Assembly: GCA_036381035.1 (NCBI GenBank)
Contig: DASVDQ010000099.1
Span: 42,960-106,959, forward strand
Reading direction: 5' to 3'
Origin: Trueperaceae bacterium
Lineage (GTDB): Bacteria; Deinococcota; Deinococci; Deinococcales; Trueperaceae
Length of the DNA: 64,000 nt
Under the pieces are notes generated by a model. It saw nothing but the letters and a program-made list of their open reading frames with translations. It searched no databases and was not told the DNA's origin. Of this stretch, positions 18,171-26,515 are shown one piece after another (position 1 is the stretch's first letter; the number at the start of each line of letters is the position of its first letter). Made by a program: the position numbers and the translations under genes.

Positions 18171-18252
18171 GCCCCTCGGGCCCCGAAGGGTCGCGTGCCG
18201 CCGTACCAGCCGGTGCGTGCCGGCGCCGCGCGCGCCAGCGGGGCGGCCGTCG

Positions 18253-18281
18253 CGGACAGGGGAACGCCGCTGACCTACCAT
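18253..18281 (+). promoter_or_regulatory. Candidate promoter for the surface-glycan operon
   Basis: CGGACA (18253-18258), a 17-bp spacer and TACCAT (18276-18281). The -10 box ends 6 nt before ATG 18288, so the message would be leaderless; no Shine-Dalgarno sequence precedes that start. Confidence 0.45.
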
Positions 18282-18287
18282 GGGCGG

Positions 18288-18950
18288 ATGCGACGCGGCT
18301 TCGGCTCGGCCATCGCCCGGCGGCTCGGCGCCCCCGGGCGCCGCGTGCGGCGCTGGTGGGACCGCCGCACCATGCCGCGCTTCGCCAGCGTCGGGCCGGG
18401 GTTCGTGATGCGGCAGCCCCGCAGCGTCGTGGGCGCCGACCGCATCCACGTCGGCCGCGACGTGAAGCTCGGTCCCGGCAGCGAGCTGAAGGCGAACGTG
18501 CGCTACCCGGGAGGCTGGATGCGCCACCCGCTCGGGGAGCACGTCGAGCAGCGCTTCGAGCCCGTGATCCGCATCGGCGACCGCGTGACGGCCACGGCCG
18601 CGCTGCAGGTCGTCGCGTTCCGGGAGGTCGTCATCGAGGACGACGTCATGTTCGCCTCCAACGTCTTCGTCGCCGACGGCACGCACGCCACCACGAGCGG
18701 GGAGGTCCCGTACAAGTACCAGGGCATCGCGCCGGTGGCCCCGGTCCGCATCGGACGCGGCGCCTGGCTCGGTCAGAACGTGGTCGTGCTGCCCGGCGTG
18801 ACGATCGGCGAGCTGGCGGTCGTGGGCGCCAACAGCGTCGTCACGCGGGACGTCCCGCCCCGCACCGTCGTGGCCGGCGTGCCGGCCCGGCCCGTGAAGA
18901 CCTGGGACGAGGCGAGCGGCGCCTGGCGCCCCGCCGACTCAAGGGGGTGA
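18288..18950 (+). CDS. Left-handed beta-helix acyltransferase (hexapeptide repeat)
   Basis: A 220-residue acyltransferase of the WcaF/maltose-acetyltransferase-like group. After a basic N terminus, hexapeptide repeats begin with VGADRIHVGRDVKLGPGS. An inserted loop has VEDDVMFASNVFVADGTHAT-like residues carrying the catalytic His, and the coil ends with the classic tail IGRGAWLGQNVVVLPGVTIG, ELAVVGANSVVTRDVPPRTV and VAGVPARPVK. Such enzymes transfer acetyl groups from acetyl-CoA to sugars, often in polysaccharide synthesis. It heads a three-gene unit with two glycosyltransferases, 10 nt and -4 nt apart, so O-acetylation of a surface glycan is a reasonable inference. The start has a leaderless-type -10 box. 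Confidence 0.85.
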   Translation: MRRGFGSAIARRLGAPGRRVRRWWDRRTMPRFASVGPGFVMRQPRSVVGADRIHVGRDVKLGPGSELKANVRYPGGWMRHPLGEHVEQRFEPVIRIGDRVTATAALQVVAFREVVIEDDVMFASNVFVADGTHATTSGEVPYKYQGIAPVAPVRIGRGAWLGQNVVVLPGVTIGELAVVGANSVVTRDVPPRTVVAGVPARPVKTWDEASGAWRPADSRG

Positions 18951-18960
18951 AGCGAGCCTG

Positions 18961-19893
18961 GTGAGCCCACCGCTGGTCACGATCGGCATCCCGACGTACA
19001 ACAGGGCGCGCGGCTACCTCCGCGAGGCGCTGGCGTCGGCGCTGGCGCAGACCTACGAGCGCGTCGAGGTCGTCGTGGCCGACAACTGCTCGGAGGACGA
19101 CACCGCCGAGGTGGTGGCCGAGGTCGGCGCCGGCCGCGTCAGGTACCACAGGCACGAGAGGAACCTGGGCGCGCAGGCGAACTTCAACTCGCTCCTCGAG
19201 CTCGCCGCGGGCGACCACTTCGTGCTGCTGCACGACGACGACCTGATCGACGCCGACTTCGTCGCCACCTGTGTCGCGGCCATGGGGGAGAGGCGGCCGG
19301 GCCTGGTGCGGACGGGCACCCGCGTGATCGGCGAGGACGGCCGCGTCGTGTACCAGCGCCTGAACCAGGCCCCCGGCACCGACGTCCGCGGCCTCGTCGA
19401 GGCCTGGTTCGCGAACCGCACCTCGTTCTACCTCTGCAGCACGATGTTCGACACGGCGGTGCTGCGCGGCGTCGGCGGCTTCGACACGCCGCGCGCCCTG
19501 TTCAACGACGTGGCCGCCTACGTTCGCGTCGCCGCCGCGGCCGGGACCGTCGAGGTCCCCGACGTCAAGGCGACGTTCCGGATGCACCAGGACAGCGCCG
19601 GCAAGGCCGCGAAGGTGAGGGCGTGGGCCGAGGACGCCGCCTACGTCGTCGAGCTGATGACGGACCTGGTGTCGCCCTCGGCGGCGCTGCCGGACACCGC
19701 CTTCGCCGCGCGGGCCAGGGAGTACTTCTGCGGCAACTGCTACCACCGGGCCAGCCGCATCGCCGACCCGCGCGCCCGGCGCGAGGCGATGGCGGCGGTG
19801 CACGAGGCCCTCGGCTGCACGCCGCCGTGGCGCTACGAGCTCGAGCGCCTCGCGCTGCGCGTGCGGCGCCGCCTGGGGCCCCGGCCCGCTTGA
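18961..19893 (+). CDS. Family 2 glycosyltransferase
   Basis: A 310-residue inverting glycosyltransferase of the GT-A fold. It begins LVTIGIPTYNRARGYLREAL, has the nucleotide-binding EVVVADNCSEDDT near residues 38-50, and a DDD metal motif in FVLLHDDDLIDADF around residue 92, which coordinates the divalent ion and sugar nucleotide. The C-terminal part is helical, with no transmembrane segments, so it is probably cytoplasmic or membrane-associated. Start GTG 18961 has an AAGGGGG Shine-Dalgarno sequence overlapping the end of the upstream gene. Its stop overlaps the start of the next glycosyltransferase (TTGA). Donor and acceptor sugars are unknown. Confidence 0.88.
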   Translation: MSPPLVTIGIPTYNRARGYLREALASALAQTYERVEVVVADNCSEDDTAEVVAEVGAGRVRYHRHERNLGAQANFNSLLELAAGDHFVLLHDDDLIDADFVATCVAAMGERRPGLVRTGTRVIGEDGRVVYQRLNQAPGTDVRGLVEAWFANRTSFYLCSTMFDTAVLRGVGGFDTPRALFNDVAAYVRVAAAAGTVEVPDVKATFRMHQDSAGKAAKVRAWAEDAAYVVELMTDLVSPSAALPDTAFAARAREYFCGNCYHRASRIADPRARREAMAAVHEALGCTPPWRYELERLALRVRRRLGPRPA

Positions 19894-21089
19894 GCGGCGC
19901 CGCGCCCCGCGCCCGCTACCGGGTGGCGTTCCTCACGCCGGAGTACCCGACCGAGCTGACCGGCGAGGGCGGCGTGGGCAGCTACGTCCACAAGACCGCG
20001 CACCTCCTCGCGCGGGACGGCCACGACTGCACGGTGTTCGTCACCAGCGACGCCGACGAGAGGCTGCGCGACGGCGACGTCGCGGTCGTGCGGGTGGCCC
20101 GCAGCCGCTCTTCCGCGCTGCGGGGGCTCGCCTGGCTGCTGCGGCGCCTCGACCGCGCCTCCGGCTACCTGCCCGCCTACGTCGCGAACGCGCGGCGGCT
20201 GGCCGCGGCTCTCGAGGCGGAGCACGAGCGCGCGCCCTTCGACCTCGTGCAGTCGGCGAACCTGCGGTTGGCGGGCCTGTTCGTGCGTCGGCGGGAGGGC
20301 CGGCGGCACCTCGTGCGCATCAGCACCTCGCGGCTGCTCTACGAGCCCGCCTCCGGACGCCCCGTGACGCCTCTGGCGCGCCTCACCGAGCGCCTCGACG
20401 TGCTGGCCCAGCGCCGCGCCGACGCCTCCTACGCTCCCAGCAGGCTGCTGCAGCGCCACTTCGCCGACCGCTACGGGCTCGACGTGGGTCTCGTCTGGCC
20501 GCCTCTGCCCGTCGACGTCGCCGACCGCGGGGAGCCGCCGCCGCCGGGCCTGCCGGGGCGCTACCTCGTGCACTTCGGCTCCCTGGGGCGCCGCAAGGGC
20601 ACCGACGTGGTCGCGGACGCGCTGCCCCTGGCCTGGGAGCGCGAGCCGGGGCTGCGCATGGTGTGGGCCGGCCCGCTGGCCGACGCGGCGCGCGAGCGCT
20701 ACCGCGCCGCGTGGGGCGAGCGCGCCGAGCTGGTCACGCTGCTGGGCCCGCTCGCGAGGCGGCGCCTCTACGGCGTCGTGGCCGGGGCCGTCGCCAGCGT
20801 GCTGCCGTCGCTGATGGACAACCTGCCGAACACGGTCATCGAGAGCCTGGCGCTGGGCGTGCCGGTCGTCGGCACCGACGGCGCCAGCATCGACGAGCTG
20901 GTGAGGCACGGCGAGAGCGGGCTGCTCGTCCCGCCGGGCGACGCGCCGGCCTTGGCCGACGCCCTCGTCGAGGTGTGGCGCGGCCGGCCGTTCCCGCGCG
21001 TCTCTCCGCCGGAGGAGATGCTCCCTGAACGAGCCGTGAACGCCCTCCTGGCGTTCGCCGGCCTGGCGCCTGGTACCGGACTGGTATAG
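19890..21089 (+). CDS. Family 4 glycosyltransferase
   Basis: A 399-residue GT-B glycosyltransferase. The N-terminal domain begins YRVAFLTPEYPTELTGEGGV and GSYVHKTAHLLARDGHD, a common acceptor-side glycine-rich loop. The C-terminal domain carries VHFGSLGRRKGTDVVADALP, then LPSLMDNLPNTVIESLALGV and PVVGTDGASIDELVRHGESG, the E-x7-E retaining motif of GT4 enzymes. Start TTG 19890 overlaps the previous stop as TTGA, indicating translational coupling. It probably completes assembly of the same surface glycan as its two upstream partners. A promoter for the next operon lies inside its 3' end. Confidence 0.88.
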   Translation: MSGAAPRARYRVAFLTPEYPTELTGEGGVGSYVHKTAHLLARDGHDCTVFVTSDADERLRDGDVAVVRVARSRSSALRGLAWLLRRLDRASGYLPAYVANARRLAAALEAEHERAPFDLVQSANLRLAGLFVRRREGRRHLVRISTSRLLYEPASGRPVTPLARLTERLDVLAQRRADASYAPSRLLQRHFADRYGLDVGLVWPPLPVDVADRGEPPPPGLPGRYLVHFGSLGRRKGTDVVADALPLAWEREPGLRMVWAGPLADAARERYRAAWGERAELVTLLGPLARRRLYGVVAGAVASVLPSLMDNLPNTVIESLALGVPVVGTDGASIDELVRHGESGLLVPPGDAPALADALVEVWRGRPFPRVSPPEEMLPERAVNALLAFAGLAPGTGLV

Positions 21090-21090
21090 T
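21082..21090 (+). promoter_or_regulatory. Extended -10 promoter of the sugar ABC operon
   Basis: TGGTATAGT is an extended -10 element (TGnTATAAT type) overlapping the end of the GT4 gene. It gives a leader of about 30 nt that contains AGGAGG (21115-21120) ahead of ATG 21126. Confidence 0.5.
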
Positions 21091-21125
21091 CCCGGCGTAA
21101 CGTTCTACCCCACCAGGAGGTGCTG

Positions 21126-22481
21126 ATGCGACGGTCCGCACTGAAGGTGCTCGCGGCGCTGCTGGCTCTCACGCCGGTGGCCGCTGCGCAGCCAGAGATC
21201 GAGCTCACGTGGTGGATCAACCCGTGGCGCATCGTCACGCCGGACCTGCCCGAGGGCCAGAGCCCCACGGGCGAGGAGTACGCCCGGTACATGAGCGAGC
21301 GCTTCATGGAGCTCCACCCCAACGTCACCGTCCACTACGAGCTGGTGCCCAACGCCGGTTTCGGCGAGAAGGTGACGACGGCGATCTTCGCCGGCAACCC
21401 GCCGGACGTCCTCAAGGACCTGGACTGGAACCCCGAGTGGGCGCGCGAGGGCCTGCTCGAGCCGATCGACCCCTACCTCACCGACGAGGACCGTCAGGAC
21501 TTCCTGCCCTACGCCCTCGAGAAGGGCAACGTCGACGGCCAGCACTACATCTGGCCGTGGAACAACTCGAACAACGGCATGGGCTCGACGCTGCTCCTCA
21601 ACACCGCCCTGTTCGAGGAGGCGGGCGTCGAGGTCCCGCCGCTGCCCGACCGCTCCTGGACGATCGACGAGTTCCTCGCCGCGGCGGAGAAGCTCACGAT
21701 GGACCGCGACGGCGACGGCACGACCGACGTCTACGCGATCACCTTCGCCGCCCGCGACACCGAGAACATGCTGGCCTGGCTGATGCGCTTCGGCGCGAAG
21801 CTCATCAACGACGAGGGCACGGCGTTCGTCCTCAACTCCGAGGAGGGCGTGCGGGCGCTGCAGTTCATCGTCGACCTCATCTACGAGTACGGCTACGCGC
21901 CGCGCGGCGGCGAGGCCCTCGACGTGTACGGCACGATCGAGAACCTGCACAACGGCCGCGCCGCGATCGGCTACGGCGGCATCTACGAGATCGGGCGCAT
22001 CGACCGCTACCTCAAGGAGGGGCGCATCGCCGACCCCATCGACGTCGTGATCGCGCCGTTCCCGCACGACCCCGAGGTCGGGCCCATCGCCTACCAGACC
22101 TCCGGCGGCTTCGTCGTCTTCAAGCAGGAGGACGACTACAAGCGCGAGATGGCGATGGAGTTCGCGCGGTTCCTGACGAGCAGAGAGAACATCAAGATGC
22201 TCGAGAGCCTGCTCTACATCACGGCGCGACGCTCCGCGAACGCCGAGCTCGACTTCGCGAACGTCGCCGACTACACCGACGACGTGCCCACCGAGGTGCA
22301 GGTCTACCAGGCCGCGATCGACCACGGCGTGCCCTACTTCGGGCCGTCCGACCTCGACATCTCGCCGGCGATGGAGTACTTCACCGCCGCCATGGAGGCC
22401 GCGCTCAGCCGCACCAAGACACCGCAGCAGGCCCTCGACGACTTCGTGAGGGAGGCCAACCGGGCCGTCTTCGGCAACTGA
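21126..22481 (+). CDS. Sugar ABC transporter substrate-binding protein (family 1)
   Basis: Extracellular sugar receptor of 451 residues. The signal peptide MRRSALKVLAALLALTPVAA ends with AAAQ. The mature protein begins IELTWWINPWRIV, and later regions FAGNPPDVLKDLDWNPEWAR and YQTSGGFVVFKQEDDYKREM, with FARFLTSRENIKML, match MalE/UgpB-like family 1 binding proteins. ATG 21126 is set by a perfect AGGAGG 5 nt upstream. It is followed by two permease genes and a HAD phosphatase gene in one operon. No ATPase is present, as is common for systems that share an MsmK-type ATPase. The sugar is not known; the neighbouring nagB hints at amino sugars. Confidence 0.92.
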   Translation: MRRSALKVLAALLALTPVAAAQPEIELTWWINPWRIVTPDLPEGQSPTGEEYARYMSERFMELHPNVTVHYELVPNAGFGEKVTTAIFAGNPPDVLKDLDWNPEWAREGLLEPIDPYLTDEDRQDFLPYALEKGNVDGQHYIWPWNNSNNGMGSTLLLNTALFEEAGVEVPPLPDRSWTIDEFLAAAEKLTMDRDGDGTTDVYAITFAARDTENMLAWLMRFGAKLINDEGTAFVLNSEEGVRALQFIVDLIYEYGYAPRGGEALDVYGTIENLHNGRAAIGYGGIYEIGRIDRYLKEGRIADPIDVVIAPFPHDPEVGPIAYQTSGGFVVFKQEDDYKREMAMEFARFLTSRENIKMLESLLYITARRSANAELDFANVADYTDDVPTEVQVYQAAIDHGVPYFGPSDLDISPAMEYFTAAMEAALSRTKTPQQALDDFVREANRAVFGN

Positions 22482-22501
22482 CGGCGGGACCGGAGCCTTA
22501 G

Positions 22502-23476
22502 GTGTCCACCACTCAGGTGCCCGTCGGCACTCTCGGCGGGGACACGCGACCCCGGGCGCAAGCCCGGGGTCGCGCCGCCGGGCGGCCGCGAGGCGGCGGA
22601 GGCGGGCGCGCCCCCGGGTCGGGCGGGCTCTGGGGGGCCGCTTTCGTGGCGCCCCAGACGCTCCTCTTCGCGGCGTTCTTCCTCGTCCCGGTCGTGATCG
22701 CGTTCGCCCTGGCCTTCATGGAGGTCCGGCCGACCCGCATGACGTGGGTGGGGCTCGAGAACTTCGAGCGCGTCCTGGCCGACCCGCTCTTCGGGCGGGC
22801 GCTGATCAACACCAGCCTGTTCACGGCCGTCGTCGTGGTGTTCTGGCTGGGCAAGGCCCTGCTGATCGCCTACCTGCTCGACCCCATGAACGGCACGCTG
22901 CAGACGTTCTTCAAGTCGGCGTTCTACCTGCCGGCGGTGACCTCGAGCATCATCATCTCGCTGATCTGGCTCTGGATATTCAACCCGACTTTCGGCCTGC
23001 TCAACGCCTTCGTCGGCCTCTTCGGCGTCGAGCCGGTCGCCTGGCTGGGCAACACGGGCACGGCGCTGCCCTCGCTGATGGTCATGCAGGTCGTGATGGG
23101 GGGCGGCTCGAGCATCGTCCTACTGTCCGCGGCGCTGGCGCGCATACCGCGCGACCTCTACGAGGTGGCGCTCATCGACGGCGCCAGGCGTCCGACGATC
23201 TTCGCCAAGGTGATCCTGCCCCTGATCCGTCCGACGCTCCTCTACCTGGTGGTGACGGGAACCATCAACACGTTCCAGGTCTTCGACTCCGTCTACGTCA
23301 TGACGCAGGGCGGGCCGCAGTTCGCGACCACGACGGTCGTCTACCGCATCTACCAGGAGGCGTTCCAGCGCTTCGACCTCGGCCTGGCCTCGGCGATGGC
23401 CATCGTCCTCTTCCTCATCACGCTGGTGCTGGCGGCGGTGCAGTTCAGGCTGCTCGGCCAGAACGTGGAGTACTGA
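22502..23476 (+). CDS. Sugar ABC transporter permease (MalF/UgpA type)
   Basis: First permease, 324 residues, of the sugar importer. A Gly/Arg-rich cytoplasmic tail of about 45 residues is unusual in length and low-complexity. Six hydrophobic segments follow, with PTRMTWVGLENFERVLADPL between the first and second helix and the EAA-type loop EVALIDGARRPTIFAKVILP near residues 221-240. Start GTG 22502 lies 20 nt after the binding-protein stop with GGAG upstream; later starts inside the Gly-rich tail cannot be excluded. The next permease start overlaps its stop (TGATG). Confidence 0.9.
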   Translation: MSTTQVPVGTLGGDTRPRAQARGRAAGRPRGGGGGRAPGSGGLWGAAFVAPQTLLFAAFFLVPVVIAFALAFMEVRPTRMTWVGLENFERVLADPLFGRALINTSLFTAVVVVFWLGKALLIAYLLDPMNGTLQTFFKSAFYLPAVTSSIIISLIWLWIFNPTFGLLNAFVGLFGVEPVAWLGNTGTALPSLMVMQVVMGGGSSIVLLSAALARIPRDLYEVALIDGARRPTIFAKVILPLIRPTLLYLVVTGTINTFQVFDSVYVMTQGGPQFATTTVVYRIYQEAFQRFDLGLASAMAIVLFLITLVLAAVQFRLLGQNVEY

Positions 23477-24354
23477 TGGCCGCCGGCCTCGCGCGACGCG
23501 ACCCGTTCCTCCGCGACCCCTCGCACCCGGTCAAGCCGACGCCCGCGGGCGCCGTCGCGATACTCGTGACGCTCGTGGTGCTGTCGCTGGCCGCGCTGGT
23601 GCCGCTCTACTGGATGTTCGCCACGTCGCTGACCCCCTCGGCGATGACGGTGCGCTTCCCGCCCGAGCTGGTCCCCTCCGACCTGACCCTCGACAACTAC
23701 CGGGCCGTCCTGCGGCAGCCGAACTTCTGGCGGTGGGTGCAGAACTCGCTGGTCCAGTCGCTGGCCGTGACCGCCGTCGTGGTGACGACGGCCTCGATGG
23801 CCGGCTACGCGCTCGCCAAGCTGCCGTTCCCCGGCTCGCGGGCGCTGTTCTGGCTGTTCATCGTGTCGATGATGCTGCCGTTCGAGGCGATCCTGGTGCC
23901 GCTGTTCCTCGTCGTCACGCGCCTCGGCCTCGTCGACACCTACCTGGGACTGCTGCTGCCGCTGATGGCGGCGCCCTTCTCGATCTTCCTGATGAAGCAG
24001 TTCATCCAGACGCTGCCCAGCGAGCTCATCGACGCCGCCCGCGTCGACGGCGCCAGCGAGCCGCGCATCTACTGGGACGTCGTGCTGCCGCTGGTGCGGC
24101 CCGGGCTGGCCTTCCTCGGCATCATCACGTTCGTCGCGCAGTGGAACTCGTTCGTGTGGCCCCTGGTGGTGACCCGCTCGAGCGAGATGCGCACGCTGCA
24201 GGTGGGACTGGTCCTGATCAGGGAGCAGGAGCCGCTGTTCTTCGGCCTGCAGATGGCCGCGGCGATGATGGCGGCGATACCCGTGATCGTCGTGTTCTTC
24301 GCCTTCCAGCGCTACTTCCTGCGCGGCGTGACCGTGGGGGCCCTCAAGGGATGA
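23476..24354 (+). CDS. Sugar ABC transporter permease (MalG/UgpE type)
   Basis: Second permease, 292 residues. It has the expected pattern: a first helix (AVAILVTLVVLSLAALVPLY), a periplasmic loop with LTLDNYRAVLRQPNFWRWVQ, and the EAA motif ELIDAARVDGASEPRIYWDV around residues 184-203. ATG 23476 overlaps the upstream stop by one base. The gene overlaps the following HAD phosphatase gene by 4 nt (ATGA), which ties the phosphatase to the transport operon. Confidence 0.92.
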   Translation: MAAGLARRDPFLRDPSHPVKPTPAGAVAILVTLVVLSLAALVPLYWMFATSLTPSAMTVRFPPELVPSDLTLDNYRAVLRQPNFWRWVQNSLVQSLAVTAVVVTTASMAGYALAKLPFPGSRALFWLFIVSMMLPFEAILVPLFLVVTRLGLVDTYLGLLLPLMAAPFSIFLMKQFIQTLPSELIDAARVDGASEPRIYWDVVLPLVRPGLAFLGIITFVAQWNSFVWPLVVTRSSEMRTLQVGLVLIREQEPLFFGLQMAAAMMAAIPVIVVFFAFQRYFLRGVTVGALKG

Positions 24355-25214
24355 CGGAGGCCATCGGCGGTCCGCGAGCCCGCCTCGGCGCCGACCGTCC
24401 GCCCGCGGTCGGCTTCGACCTGGACGGCGTGCTGATACGCAACCCGTTCGAGACCTGCGTCCTGGCGCGCCTGGCCGCGCTCCTGAAGGCCACGCCCGGC
24501 CTCAAGGACCTGGGCGAGGAGGAGGCCACGCGTGCCGTACGGCGGCGCGTGTCCGGCGGCTGGCAGCGGCGCATGGACGCCGGCGACCTCGTGGGGGCCT
24601 ACGACTGGGACGCGATCTACCGCGAGGTCGCCGCCGAGCTGGGCGGCGCCCCGGAGCTGGCGGGCGGCATCGACGTCGCCCGCTGGGTCGAGGAGTGCTG
24701 CTGCCAGGACGGGCACATCGCCGCGCTGCCCGGCGCGCGGGAGGCCCTGGCCGGGCTGGCGGCGCTCGGCGCGCGGCTCGTCGTCGTCACGAACGGCTTC
24801 GCCGCCTACCAGGAGCCGGTCCTCGACGCGCTCGGCCTGCTGCCGTACTTCGAGGCGGTCCTGACCCCGGAGCGGACCGGCGCCGCGAAGCCCCAGCCCG
24901 GCATCTTCATGGCGGCCGGTCCGCTCGACCTCTTCGTCGGCGACACGCTGGTGCACGACGTGCTCGGCGCGCGCTCGGCGGGCGTGGCGGCGGCGTGGCT
25001 GCATCCCCGCCTGCCGCCGGAGCTGGAGCGCCTCTCGCCGCGCGAGCGGGCACTCCACCCGCTGCTGCCCGGCGTGGTCGAGCGCTCCCTGGGGGCCTCG
25101 CCGCACGCGCGCTTCCACCCCGAGGCCGACGCCAGGAGCTGCCGGCCGGACTACGTCCTCGCGCGAGTCGACGAGGTCGTGGACGTGGTGGCCGGCGACG
25201 CCGCGCGGCGGTAG
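24351..25214 (+). CDS. HAD-superfamily hydrolase
   Basis: A 287-residue phosphatase-like protein. Motif I is GFDLDGVLIR with nucleophile Asp23 and acid/base Asp25. Motif II is VVVTNGF, motif III the Lys in GAAKPQPG, and motif IV GDTLVHDVLGARSAG. A helical cap lies between motifs I and II and contains a Cys cluster (EECCCQDG), which is unusual. ATG 24351 overlaps the permease stop. Its position as last gene of a sugar importer operon suggests it acts on a sugar phosphate, but the substrate is not known. Its 3' end overlaps the convergent nagB gene by 64 nt. Confidence 0.85.
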   Translation: MTEAIGGPRARLGADRPPAVGFDLDGVLIRNPFETCVLARLAALLKATPGLKDLGEEEATRAVRRRVSGGWQRRMDAGDLVGAYDWDAIYREVAAELGGAPELAGGIDVARWVEECCCQDGHIAALPGAREALAGLAALGARLVVVTNGFAAYQEPVLDALGLLPYFEAVLTPERTGAAKPQPGIFMAAGPLDLFVGDTLVHDVLGARSAGVAAAWLHPRLPPELERLSPRERALHPLLPGVVERSLGASPHARFHPEADARSCRPDYVLARVDEVVDVVAGDAARR

Positions 25215-25993
25215 GGCGCCCAGGCCGGGTCGTGCTCGAACTCCCACCTGTAGTGGTCGCGCCCCGCGAGACTGGCCGCCGCCGCCTCGTCGACGATCAC
25301 GACGCAGTGCGGGTGCAGCTGCAGGGCCGTCGCGCTGATCATCGAGGTGATCGGCCCCTCCGTGGCGCGGGCCAGCACGTCGGCCTTGCGCTCGCCCGTC
25401 ACGACCATCAGCAGCTCGCGCGCCTCGAGGATCGTGCCCACGCCCATCGTCAGCGCGCGCTCGGGCACGCTGGCCGGGTCGCCGCCGAACAGGGGGGCGT
25501 TCTGCTCGCGCGTCGTGGGCGTGAGCGCGATGTGCCGCGTGCGCGACATCAGGGCTGACAGCGGCTCGTTGAAGCCGATGTGCCCGGTGCGGCCCAGACC
25601 CAGGAGCTGGAGGTCGATGCCGCCCGCCAGCTCGATCGCGGCCTCGTAGGCGCGGGCCTCGGCGTCCAGGTCCTCGGCGACGCCGTCGGGCAGGTGGACG
25701 TTCTCGGGCCGCAGGTCGACGTGGTCGAACAGGTGCCGGCGCATGTAGTAGTGGTACGAGCGCTCGTCGTCGGGCTCGAGGCCGACGTACTCGTCGAGGT
25801 TGAACGTCGTGGCCCGCGCGAAGCTGAGGCCCTCATCGCGGTGCAGGCGCACGAGCTCGGCGTATATGCCCTCCATGGTCGCGCCCGTCGCGCACCCCAG
25901 CACCAGGTCGGGCTTGGCCCTGAGCCGGTCGGCGACGATCCGGGCGGCCAGACGCTCGGCGTCGCGCGCGGTGGGCAGGATTACGATCTCCAT
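25151..25993 (-). CDS. nagB: Glucosamine-6-phosphate deaminase
   Basis: A 280-residue enzyme converting glucosamine 6-phosphate to fructose 6-phosphate and ammonia in the cytoplasm. Diagnostic parts are VLGCATGATMEGIYAELVRL near residues 30-49 (phosphate loop), TTFNLDEYVGL near 62-72 with the catalytic Asp, LLGLGRTGHIGFNEP near 129-143 with the catalytic His, and RALTMGVGTILEARELLMVV. The C-terminal 20 residues overlap the convergent HAD gene and are probably not conserved. No nagA is in the window. The nearest same-strand neighbours are a small helical protein gene and an Fbp/Afu-type transporter, which could bring in sugar phosphates. Confidence 0.92.
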   Translation of the reverse strand: MEIVILPTARDAERLAARIVADRLRAKPDLVLGCATGATMEGIYAELVRLHRDEGLSFARATTFNLDEYVGLEPDDERSYHYYMRRHLFDHVDLRPENVHLPDGVAEDLDAEARAYEAAIELAGGIDLQLLGLGRTGHIGFNEPLSALMSRTRHIALTPTTREQNAPLFGGDPASVPERALTMGVGTILEARELLMVVTGERKADVLARATEGPITSMISATALQLHPHCVVIVDEAAAASLAGRDHYRWEFEHDPAWAPYRRAASPATTSTTSSTRART

Positions 25994-26105
25994 CGGGCCA
26001 TCCTAGCCGGGCGGCGCGCCGCGGCGGCGGCCGGCCGGCGCGTCCCGTGCTCGCTCGGCAGGGACATCGGTCGGCCGCCGCGGCGGCCTCCGCGGCGCCG
26101 GCGCC

Positions 26106-26369
26106 TCAGCGCAGCAGCAGCGGGTCGCTCTTGCGCGGGGCGGCCCTGACGCGCGCCTCCAGCTCGCGCGCCTTGTCGAGCGCGCGCTCGGCAGCGGTCC
26201 TGTCGCCCGCGAGGAGCACCTCCTCGACAGTGCGGTGGAGGGCGAAGAGCTCCATCTCGAACGCCTGCATCAGGCCCTTCTCCTCGGCGAGGCCGCGGAT
26301 CTGCTCCACGGCGGACCTGAGCTGCGCCTTCAGGTAGAAGGGGACGTCGTCTCGGCGCATCGGCGTCAT
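26106..26369 (-). CDS. Small helical protein of unknown function
   Basis: An 87-residue, highly charged protein, predicted almost fully helical (for example VPFYLKAQLRSAVEQIRGLA and EEVLLAGDRTAAERALDKAR). It has no transmembrane segment or cysteines. I do not recognise a family. It sits between the importer ATPase gene and nagB on the same strand, with about 110-150 nt on either side, so it may be independently expressed. ATG 26369 and ATG 26360 are both possible starts; neither has a strong Shine-Dalgarno sequence. Coding character (balanced third-position GC, no clash with another frame) supports a real gene. Confidence 0.6.
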   Translation of the reverse strand: MTPMRRDDVPFYLKAQLRSAVEQIRGLAEEKGLMQAFEMELFALHRTVEEVLLAGDRTAAERALDKARELEARVRAAPRKSDPLLLR

Positions 26370-26515
26370 GCTCGCCCGGCGGCTATGTCGGGAATGTCAC
26401 AGGGGAACGCTGACCTCATCCACGGAGCTCCTCCTGAGTCGGCTCTCGGCGACCACCCGCAGGGCTGCGGCTCGAGGCACCGCCGGCGCCCATCCTAACC
26501 CCGTGGCCCGGGGCG

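Noticed and set aside
22560..22620. Gly/Arg-rich N-terminal tail of the sugar permease as a separate domain
   Set aside because: Low-complexity GC-driven sequence; could simply reflect a start codon chosen too early.
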